The notes under the pieces: generated by a model
Seen by the model: the letters and a program-made list of their open reading frames with translations, nothing else
Database searches by the model: none
What the model was told of the DNA's origin: nothing
Made by a program: the position numbers and the translations under genes
Source: Litorilituus lipolyticus
GTDB taxonomy: Bacteria > Pseudomonadota > Gammaproteobacteria > Enterobacterales > Alteromonadaceae
Length of the DNA: 64,000 nt
Direction: 5' to 3'
Assembly: GCF_006439335.1 (NCBI RefSeq)
Contig: NZ_SAWY01000003.1
Location: 1 to 64,000 of the forward strand
Part shown: positions 36,534-44,265 of the stretch, one piece after another
How positions within the stretch are numbered: the stretch's first letter is position 1
Layout: each line of letters begins with the position of its first letter

Positions 36534-38333
36534 TTATACCGCCTGCTTTACAACATTACTCATTTCTCGCACTAGGGCTTGATAATCTGAAGTGAATTTC
36601 GACGTAATTGACCCCAAGTTTTTTGCCAATACATTCATTGTACTATTTAGCTCTTGTTGTAGTGCTTGATCATTAAAACCTAATTGTTTTTCAACAGCGT
36701 CACCTGTTTTGGCAACTTGATCTTTTAGGCTTGCATCAATATTAGAAAATACTTTAGTCATATGCTGTGTTTGTGCCTCAAATACGTCCTCTAAGGAGGA
36801 CTCCAAGCGTTTTTGCATATTTTCTATACTTTGTACAACACTATCACGGGCAGCTGAGGTATCTGAAGTAAGAGCATTATTGGCATCTGTTAACGTTTTA
36901 GCCATTACTTTTGAGTCATCTATTAAGCCATTCACCATATCTCGAACATTAATACTTAGTTCTTTTACGGTATGGTCTAACTCTTCTCTAATTTTCACTG
37001 TATTGTCACTTACTTCATGAGTAGTTGCTTGTAAGCTTTCATTAGTTAATTTAACTTGTGTCTCAAACTGCTCAGCTCCTCCAGAAATCACTTTTTCAAC
37101 TTTAGCAGCACTATCTGCTAGTTTTTCACCTATTGTTTCCACACCTTCTTTGCTATTTGATACAAACTTATCGAGCAATTCATTCGATGCTGATATATGA
37201 CTTTGAATATATTTATCGGACTCTGTTAATAAAGAGTTATAATGGGTACTAGCAGACTCTACTGATTCAGATATCATTTTAACGGTTTCATCAATTTGTT
37301 TTCTAATTTCAGGTACTGCTTCAACTGCTTTATCACGAATATCTTTGAATGCAGCTAAATGATTTTCAAGTTCCGACAATTGATGGTTATTCACTTCCAT
37401 GATACTTTTCAAATCTGTCATAGTTTCTGGAATGGCTTTAGACTCATTGCTAATCGCCGTAACTGAAGCTTCTGTAGCTATGATAGAGCTTACTCCTAAC
37501 TTATACTGGTCAGTCATTTCAGCAATTTGAACTTTGTAATTCTCCTGCCACACAACCAACTCCTTAACAGACTCGTTAAGTTGTTTGAAGTTTTCACCAA
37601 ATTGTTCAGTAAGGTTATTGTTAAAATCAGTTATAACTTGTTTAAGGGCTTCAATTACAGTTTCCGTAGCTGACTTGGAAAGCATATCAGCAAAATCTTG
37701 CATTTTAATCCATAGTTTATCAGAAAAGCTGGTAAAGTATTCTCGCTGGTTAGAAAGTTGTTCATTAACCAGTTTAAGGGTTTCAGCAGTTTCTTGCTGA
37801 GATTTTATTGCTAATCTTTGATTATCATTGATATCGCCACGTAGAAGTTTTAGCTGACTCAATATTGAACCATCACTATCTCCACCTATTGCAGTAACTA
37901 GGCTTTCTATTGATTTTCCTTGATGATTAATAGCTCCTAAAATATCTTCGGGAGTTGCAGATGAGACTTCTTCGATATTTTTAGGTGCCGATACGGCCCC
38001 TGATGTTTGAAGAACTTTAAAAATAATTGAAAGTATAATGCCCACTAAGCTTGTTAAAAATGCTGTTTTCAAGCCATTTAAAAGCCCTTCAATACTACCG
38101 TCAATATTATTGGCATCAAACGCCATAAGGCCAATTACAATACCTGCGAAAGTACCAAAAATCCCCAATGAAGTTAACAGCGCGGGGGTATAAGACACAT
38201 AGTCTGAAGCCTGGCCTCGTTTAAGGCTATATACAGCAAACGAGAATGAAATTACTATTATGATGCAAACAATAATTGTTAAGGAACTTGCTAAAATAGC
38301 TGCTTGCTCATTTTGTAAATTAATTAAATCCAT
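36534..38333 (-). CDS. zorA: ZorA-like MotA/TolQ/ExbB motor with long coiled tail
   Basis: From the ATG at 38333, preceded by AAAGGG, the protein has 599 residues; a longer frame upstream lacks support. Three membrane helices are seen (about 12-34, 50-71 and 88-108). The segment TPALLTSLGIFGTFAGIVIGL is the MotA/TolQ/ExbB signature, and GLKTAFLTSLVGIILSI the second. A cytoplasmic tail of nearly 490 residues is predicted as long helices with repeated Glu, Lys, Val and Ser, as in ZorA, where the tail is thought to carry the signal to effectors. It is the first gene of zorA-zorB-zorE. Confidence 0.82.
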   Translation of the reverse strand: MDLINLQNEQAAILASSLTIIVCIIIVISFSFAVYSLKRGQASDYVSYTPALLTSLGIFGTFAGIVIGLMAFDANNIDGSIEGLLNGLKTAFLTSLVGIILSIIFKVLQTSGAVSAPKNIEEVSSATPEDILGAINHQGKSIESLVTAIGGDSDGSILSQLKLLRGDINDNQRLAIKSQQETAETLKLVNEQLSNQREYFTSFSDKLWIKMQDFADMLSKSATETVIEALKQVITDFNNNLTEQFGENFKQLNESVKELVVWQENYKVQIAEMTDQYKLGVSSIIATEASVTAISNESKAIPETMTDLKSIMEVNNHQLSELENHLAAFKDIRDKAVEAVPEIRKQIDETVKMISESVESASTHYNSLLTESDKYIQSHISASNELLDKFVSNSKEGVETIGEKLADSAAKVEKVISGGAEQFETQVKLTNESLQATTHEVSDNTVKIREELDHTVKELSINVRDMVNGLIDDSKVMAKTLTDANNALTSDTSAARDSVVQSIENMQKRLESSLEDVFEAQTQHMTKVFSNIDASLKDQVAKTGDAVEKQLGFNDQALQQELNSTMNVLAKNLGSITSKFTSDYQALVREMSNVVKQAV

Positions 38334-38539
38334 TTTATTCCCTTTAGAGTAAGTTACAACAACCAAAATTAAATTGGCAAGGAAATAAATTTAGCATAAA
38401 CAATTGTTACAATGTATAAAAATGCCGCAACATTGTTCTGCATCATGTTATTAATTGTTCTCTTCATAAACAATCTATATATTAACTTTGGAAACAAGTG
38501 GGCTTGAAAATTTAATTTTTTTATGAGGAAATAAATGAA

Positions 38540-38910
38540 ATGAGTTCAGTTAACAAGAAAACTGCATAAGATGCCATTAATAAATTAGAACAAACAATGC
38601 AAGCAGTGGGTACTATTGAAAAACAAGAGTATTAGCAAAAAGTTGTTTAAACATGGGAGAAGTACTACAAATGCTATCAGATTTATTACCTAGTGAAGAT
38701 GATTGGAAAAAAATTAAACAAGACCAGAAAGCAAGACATATAGATACAACTAATATATTACAAGACAAACTGAAAAAGATTGATGAAAAGGCTCATTCTA
38801 TCGTAGACGAGTATAACTTTCAGAATGGTACTAACTTTGAATCAACAGAGGATATGTATAATCACTTTTCTAAATCAGTAGACGATTGTATAAAGTCTCT
38901 TAGAAAGTAG
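38540..38910 (+). pseudogene. Broken small gene upstream of zorA
   Basis: An ATG with a GAGGAAATAA ribosome-binding site starts MSSVNKKTA, then meets TAA. The same frame goes on as DAINKLEQTMQAVGTIEKQEY, then TAG. A shifted frame continues as an 85-residue charged helical stretch (MGEVLQMLSDLLPSEDDWKK onward) to 38910. That last part lacks its own ribosome-binding site. Both stops could be single C-to-T changes of Gln codons. I read this as a decayed gene for a small helical protein, divergent from zorA. Confidence 0.5.
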
Positions 38911-39048
38911 GTATATAATAAACTCTGTAACACATTTTGTGTAACTGCCAGTTTTAATCGGCTGAGTAGCTTCTCATTTTTCTTTTTATCATATAACACC
39001 TCAATAATTGGATTATATTCAATTATCAAAGTGTCCTGTTTAATTGCA

Positions 39049-39164
39049 GCAGATCATTAATTTAGTATATACAAAAAAAGTACAGCTTAAATATTTTCAT
39101 TTAACAAATAGATTGTGTTATCAACTAAAAGTTCAGTCTCTAATTATGTGTTTAATTGCTCATA
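39049..39164. repeat. Direct repeat copy B flanking the defence module
   Basis: About 116 bp matching 34360-34473 in the same orientation. Together the copies bracket 4.6 kb that holds zorA, zorB, zorE and the broken small gene. Confidence 0.8.
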
Positions 39165-39418
39165 TGAGCTACTACATTTAAAAAACACTATTCCTGTGCA
39201 CTTTGTTGCAATGCCATATGATAGCAGACCTCATTGAGCCATCCATTTTTCCGAGCAGAGTTGTATGCACCTCCGCTACCTTTAGAAAAAGCACTTCGAC
39301 TTTTGTACTTTAAGGCCTCTTTTACTACACGATCTTTTGTCCAATAAATCTTTCGCTTTGGCACTATCATGTGGTTACATATTTCATCAAGAATACCTTG
39401 CCTTTGAGCAGAAGCATG

Positions 39419-39457
39419 AGCTCGACATGATTTCCTTTTTGGAAATCATGTCGAGCT
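39419..39457. repeat. Perfect 17-bp palindrome inside the broken gene
   Basis: Arms AGCTCGACATGATTTCC and its complement are separated by five T. The first arm encodes the expected motif; the second replaces the expected codons, shifting the frame. Confidence 0.8.
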
Positions 39458-39631
39458 TGATATTTAAGCGCTTCTTTTCGGCAAAGTTCTTCAGTCCATT
39501 TTAAGCTCGAACTACCTAATCCTCCAATTCGACTCTTATCATTAAGTAATAAATAACTGTAGTGGTATAACAAATTTGGCCACCTAGTTAGAGGTGATAT
39601 GATCACCTCATAAAGTTTATTAGGTGACAAA

Positions 39632-39907
39632 ATGACAAGAACAGGCAAACGTAATTTCACGCCAGAATTTCGATTAGAAGCCGCTCAATTAGTTGTTGAA
39701 CAAGGTTACTCCGTACGAGAAGCTGCTGAAGCGATGAGTGTTGGCAAATCCGCGATGGATAAGTGGGTTAGACAACTTAGAAACGAGCGCAAGGGTGTGA
39801 TAAGCAAAGCAAGTCCTATGACGCCAGAGCAGCGTAAGATTAAAGAGCTTGAGAAAAAAATAAAACGTATTGAATTAGAAAAGGAAATTCTAAAAAAGGC
39901 CGAGTAG
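39632..39907 (+). CDS. IS3-family transposase OrfA
   Basis: The 91-residue OrfA carries the helix-turn-helix that binds IS ends ([41 protein letters not shown] in parts) and a C-terminal leucine-zipper-like coil ([20 protein letters not shown]). It ends ILKKAE, earlier than most OrfA proteins, because a deletion seems to have removed the OrfA end and OrfB start. Without a working OrfB it cannot move the element alone, though it may still bind the ends. Confidence 0.85.
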   Translation: MTRTGKRNFTPEFRLEAAQLVVEQGYSVREAAEAMSVGKSAMDKWVRQLRNERKGVISKASPMTPEQRKIKELEKKIKRIELEKEILKKAE

Positions 39908-39908
39908 T

Positions 39909-40666
<758 letters not shown>

Positions 40667-40889
40667 CCACTACAAACCAACCATGTCTTTGGGCTGAGGC
40701 AAACGCAGATCTGCCCAATTGTTTGAATTCACTTCGTGTCTGATATTTTAGCGCCTCTTCAACACAGCGATCTTTATTCCAATACCCATTAGGTTTCTTT
40801 GTGATAGTCATACTGTTCCCAATAAACCCTCAATATTCAAACGCCTAATTAACAGCTTGTTAGACAGACTTTATAATTAGCATACAATT

Positions 40890-41236
40890 TTAATTTTTAA
40901 CTTTATTTGCACCACATAAAGTTGTTGCCAACCCTCGGTTCAACTCTCTGCTACCGCTATTGGCGTAGCATGCTAAGGTTCTCTTTGCATCTACCGAGCC
41001 TGCAAATAATTCTACAGCGATTTCACGTGGAATTTCTTCATCTACTATAGATGCCCCAGCATAACACTTTGCGGGTTCGGGTGACCAAGCAGCAGAGCAA
41101 AGTTCAGTTGCGAGCCCAATTGTTATTTTCGGGTCTAAACGGGCAGCATCATTAAGGTAATCGTAGGGAGCATATGTGTCTTTAGCGAAAGAGGAATAAG
41201 TAAAGTAAAAAATACAAGGATTAATAAGTGTTTCAT
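40890..41236 (-). pseudogene. Frameshifted gene for a small secreted Cys-containing protein
   Basis: GGAGG lies 9 nt before an ATG at 41236. The frame starts MKHLLILVFFTLLIP, a signal peptide, then must shift by one base to go on as SFAKDTYAPYDYLNDAARLD and end LCGANKVKN at 40890. In that frame four Cys are seen (ELCSAAW, AKCYAG, LACYAN, TTLCGA), suggesting two disulfides in the periplasm. Frame loss near the signal cleavage site may be real or a sequencing error. No family recognised. Confidence 0.6.
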
Positions 41237-41276
41237 TTAATGCAACCTCCGAAAGTTTTATCTACGTAATATATAA

Positions 41277-41380
41277 ATAACAGGCTTAAAGTTGTTGGCT
41301 ATAATGGCGAGCGAAACGAAGGAAGTCAGCTATTATAAAACTCTTGTTTATTTTCTTGTTATTCATAGCCTGCTGTTAAC
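41277..41380 (-). repeat. Spacer with attC-like imperfect inverted ends
   Basis: The spacer starts ATAACAGGCT and ends AGCCTGCTGTTAAC, an imperfect inverted repeat with bulged bases. The inner sequence holds a TTCGTTTCGCTCG stretch. Such shape recalls integron attC sites, but the full core-site pattern is not met. Confidence 0.35.
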
Positions 41381-41987
41381 TGTATTCAAAATGGCAAAAT
41401 CTACAAACAATTGCTGCCGATTTAATAGTTTCGGCACATTTTATACAAGTTTTTGTATCTGATGTTTCTTTAAGTTCATATGTAACAGATAAAGTACCAT
41501 CTGGTTTAACTATTAACATATAAATAAAAATCAAAATACCAATAAACACAAAACATAGTGCTAAAGCTATTAGGAATGAACCACAACCATATTGGCCTTG
41601 AGACCAATTTTGAGTTGTTGGGTAATAATTATTTTCTGCCATTTTTACAGAGTCAGCTTGAAATAACGAGTTAGCCTTATCTTGTTTACCTATATAACTC
41701 TTGGTAATAACTTTTTTTCTAGCTTGCTCTTTTCTCTTTTTCTCTTTTTCTGCTTTTTCTTTTTTCTCTAACTTAGCTTGAGCTGCACGTTCTTTCTTCT
41801 CTTGTTTATCTTTTATTTTTTGCTCTTCAAGATTTTTGGCCTCTATATCTTTTCGCTCTTTCTCTGCTTTTTTTTCAATGTATTTATCAGCTTTTGCGTA
41901 TACAACTCCGCATTTGGGGCACTCATAATCCGGAGCAAAATCAGAATCCTGTCTTTGATAGTTACAGCTTTTACACGTTGGGTGCAT
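41376..41987 (-). CDS. Zinc-ribbon, coiled-coil, single-TM protein
   Basis: The 203-residue protein has an N-terminal zinc ribbon (CKSC at 5-8 and CPKCGVVYAKA at about 23-33). A very charged Lys/Glu coiled coil follows (about 35-95), then one membrane helix (about 137-160, FLIALALCFVFIGILIFIYML), then a second zinc-ribbon at the C-terminus (CIKC and CRFCHF). AAGGAGG precedes the ATG. Ribbon-coil-TM-ribbon proteins occur in many marine gammaproteobacteria without known function. It is one of several single-gene units on the minus strand with structured spacers. Confidence 0.65.
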   Translation of the reverse strand: MHPTCKSCNYQRQDSDFAPDYECPKCGVVYAKADKYIEKKAEKERKDIEAKNLEEQKIKDKQEKKERAAQAKLEKKEKAEKEKKRKEQARKKVITKSYIGKQDKANSLFQADSVKMAENNYYPTTQNWSQGQYGCGSFLIALALCFVFIGILIFIYMLIVKPDGTLSVTYELKETSDTKTCIKCAETIKSAAIVCRFCHFEYS

Positions 41988-42005
41988 ACCAACCTCCTTG
42001 TTATG

Positions 42006-42027
42006 TATAACGCCTTACTAAAAGGCG
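42006..42027 (-). repeat. Cassette-boundary motif copy 1
   Basis: The stem CGCCTT / AAGGCG lies within TATAACGCCTTACTAAAAGG. Nearly the same motif is found in the next spacer at 42769-42789, and a looser one near 40838-40868. On the minus strand each copy ends in CGTTA before the next gene. Confidence 0.5.
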
Positions 42028-42083
42028 AGTAGTTATTGGTTAAAATGTGTAGTGAAGTGGAATCGAGCCAACTGTTACGAATC

Positions 42084-42737
42084 CTACTTTAGTGATTTAT
42101 TAAGTTTCTTTTCCCAAAAATCATAGGTGTCAGATTCGATATATCCCAAAGTATGAAGCCGAATCGCTAGACTTTGGTATTTATTATAATAAAACCCAAC
42201 AACTAGATTATCTTTTGATATTCTCTTGTACTCGCTAATATATTCAGACATTCTCTTAAAATATAATGATGCTGCAGCTACAGCTTCAAATACCATTGCC
42301 TCTTTAACAATATTTTGTACTTCTTTTTTTTCAAAATAGTTATTTTTGAACTTTACCGCTTGTTGATAAGTTGTTTCAAAGTACAACATAGTCATTACCT
42401 GATAAAGGTCATATTGATGTCCTTCAATTTCAATACTAATGCTGTGATTCAATAATGACTCTTTAATTAAACTATCATATTTTTCGAGGCCACGGATTAT
42501 TTCTTGCTTTTTAGTTTCTTCAGATAGCTGCTCTAGTTGCTCTCTTTGTAGTCTGATCGCCTTGAGAACACCAATATATGCAAACAGAGCAATACATGGG
42601 GCAACTGTTCCTGACAAATATGCTCCATAAGAGGAAATAAAGGCAATATTTGTTGGCATAACAGGAATATTTAGAAAAGGTGCTATAGCAAGAATACAGC
42701 ACAACAAAACACATAAGGATAATATTATTCTACTCAA
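42084..42737 (-). CDS. Two-TM protein resembling putative phage abortive infection family
   Basis: The 217-residue protein starts at a TTG (GGAG 5 nt before). It has two N-terminal helices (about 2-22 and 33-60) joined by a short outer loop (SSYGAYLSGTVAP). A helical cytoplasmic tail follows, with LQREQLEQLSEETKKQE after the second helix. This layout and the G-Y/F-G-A-Y-L-S-G-T-xx-P signature resemble small membrane proteins annotated as putative phage abortive infection (putAbiC-like). The match is by pattern only. It lies in a defence-rich island, which fits such a role without proving it. Confidence 0.5.
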   Translation of the reverse strand: MSRIILSLCVLLCCILAIAPFLNIPVMPTNIAFISSYGAYLSGTVAPCIALFAYIGVLKAIRLQREQLEQLSEETKKQEIIRGLEKYDSLIKESLLNHSISIEIEGHQYDLYQVMTMLYFETTYQQAVKFKNNYFEKKEVQNIVKEAMVFEAVAAASLYFKRMSEYISEYKRISKDNLVVGFYYNKYQSLAIRLHTLGYIESDTYDFWEKKLNKSLK

Positions 42738-42768
42738 CTTAACTCCTGACTCCTGACTCCGATAGAAA

Positions 42769-42789
42769 TTTAACGTCTTACTAATGGCG
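42769..42789 (-). repeat. Cassette-boundary motif copy 2
   Basis: TTTAACGTCTTACTAATGGC matches the motif at 42006-42027 in most positions. On the minus strand it contains GTTAAAT, which fits the integron core GTTRRRY. A nearby CTCCTGACTCCTGACTCC direct repeat lies before the next start. Confidence 0.5.
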
Positions 42790-42827
42790 CATAAAATTTA
42801 ATTAAAAATACTGATATTAGGTCACAA

Positions 42828-43655
42828 CTATCTAACCAATACAGTTTCCTTTAATGAAGTTCCAAATAGGTCTTCGTTCAATACAGAGTTGATCCTACAC
42901 TCTGAAGACTTACCTCTAGATGTCTCATAATTTTCACCTTCCCAGTCTTCAACTACATCAATTTCATCATCTTCAAATGTAAGTCCCCACCAGTGCTTTA
43001 CTCTTGAGTACTTATTGATGTAATAGCAGGTATATTGTTCTGTAAAATCTGGCAACCAATCATCCATGTTGCTGCTACTTTTACTCCTGTTCGTACCTGC
43101 TGAAGTAATAACAAGGTTTCGAGGGTCATTTGCAAAGATTAAACGCTTTAAAACAGGCCATTCATTAGCCCCACTATCCCAAGCTTCTTTTAGAGGAACA
43201 ACATGGTCAATATCAATGAGACTAGGGTCGGTTAATTTCTTTCTGCTATAGTAGTCAACCCATTCTCCACTAAAAATTTTACAGTCATTGCCTTTGTCAG
43301 CCTTACGAACTACAACTTTTCTACCCTGAGAAACAAGCACATATTGGCGAGTATCTAAACGACAGGCGCTATATCTACCTTCAGCTCTTACCAACTGATT
43401 TATATCTTCTGGCATTAAAAACTGCTCTAACTTTGTTTTGTCATGCTTACCTGTAAACCGTAAACCAGTTACATTTTTGAAAGCAGGAATACCCCTTAAA
43501 TCTCCTGTATAAAAATAATCAGGCTCTCTATCCCTCTTAAACTCTAAATAATAAACAGTGTATGGTACCCAGTGAGGAAAAGTCTTTCTAGAAAAGTCCT
43601 CAGCAAGTAGTGAGGTTGAAAACAGTATAGTTAAGGCTAATAGGCTGGATTTCAT
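42828..43655 (-). CDS. Exported HNH nuclease (DUF1524/GmrSD-C-like)
   Basis: The 275-residue protein has a signal peptide (MKSSLLALTILFSTSLLA), so it acts in the periplasm or outside. The HNH motif reads IDIDHVVPLKEAWDSGANEW, then RNLVITSAGTNRSKSSSNMDDW. This is the DHVVPL...N...N..K layout of DUF1524 and the C-terminal part of GmrSD-type nucleases. Two pairs of Cys in the exported part may form disulfides. It could degrade incoming or environmental DNA. It is the first of the minus-strand accessory genes after the replication block. Confidence 0.75.
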   Translation of the reverse strand: MKSSLLALTILFSTSLLAEDFSRKTFPHWVPYTVYYLEFKRDREPDYFYTGDLRGIPAFKNVTGLRFTGKHDKTKLEQFLMPEDINQLVRAEGRYSACRLDTRQYVLVSQGRKVVVRKADKGNDCKIFSGEWVDYYSRKKLTDPSLIDIDHVVPLKEAWDSGANEWPVLKRLIFANDPRNLVITSAGTNRSKSSSNMDDWLPDFTEQYTCYYINKYSRVKHWWGLTFEDDEIDVVEDWEGENYETSRGKSSECRINSVLNEDLFGTSLKETVLVR

Positions 43656-43831
43656 TAGATTCTCTTCAACTCCTTTAAAAGAGAATTTATTCTAATATAA
43701 TCAACAACGTAAATACAACATTACCCTTTAGTAAATAGCCCTTTGTATTCATCATTATAACGACACCTTAGCTATAGTTCATTTAGCCCCCCCAGCCTTT
43801 GAGCTATGTCTACATTATTTGGGGAAGATCA

Positions 43832-44066
43832 GTGGACTATAAATTTAATCTTAGTGTTATAATTAGAGAATCTCGAAAAGAGTTAAATTTGACTCAAGAA
43901 GAGATAGCTCATTTTTGCTTCAATCAATCCTACCTAATACAATAAAATAGAAAGAGCTGAAATTTGAATAAAAAATAATTATCCACTTACCGATTTAATA
44001 GTGGTACATGCCTGTTCTAATTTGGCTGAGTCTACTACCTATGCGAGTCAGCGCCCCTGCATATGA
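43832..44066 (+). pseudogene. Remnant of an XRE-type regulator
   Basis: A GTG start after GGGGA begins VDYKFNLSVIIRESRKELNLTQEEIAHF, the usual start of a Cro/C1 helix-turn-helix. The frame then stops after SYLIQ. A shifted frame carries NKIERAEI, the expected end of the motif, then another stop and IKNNYPLTDLIVVHACSNLAES. The gene is thus broken by a frameshift and a stop. The rest of the 43656-44265 spacer, apart from the candidate origin, shows nothing clear. Confidence 0.6.
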
Positions 44067-44113
44067 TAAAATTGAAGGGAAGAACCTATTAAGGGGCAGC
44101 TAAGTTTAACCAA

Positions 44114-44255
44114 GGTTACATAGAAGGCCTCTATTTTCATACTTTACAGCCATTTGTAACCTTGTAACTTAATTCCTTTATATCTAAATAAAAATTAAAC
44201 ACTAGATAAAAATACAAATCATAAAATAATATATCTAAACTCCTTGGTTACATAG
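44114..44255. other. Candidate island replication origin with iterons
   Basis: GGTTACATAG occurs twice in direct orientation (44114-44123 and 44246-44255). Inverted TGTAACC and TGTAAC lie between (44155-44168). The stretch 44170-44240 is nearly all A and T and repeats TATATCTAAA. It is adjacent to the primase-helicase stop, where satellite origins are often found. This is inference from layout. Confidence 0.45.
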
Positions 44256-44265
44256 TTACTTTGCT

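Noticed and set aside
36534-38333. ZorA-like gene as a chemoreceptor
   Set aside because: The long helical tail recalls MCP coils, but the chemoreceptor tip hairpin is absent and the three helices with the MotA/TolQ signature fit a motor protein.
38653-38910. Independent 85-residue gene
   Set aside because: No ribosome-binding site before its ATG, and the upstream frames look like its lost N-terminus, so I list it as part of a pseudogene.
39892-39898. A6G as a programmed -1 frameshift site of the IS
   Set aside because: The -1 frame after it does not encode OrfB; the OrfB frame is one base further, consistent with a deletion at the junction.
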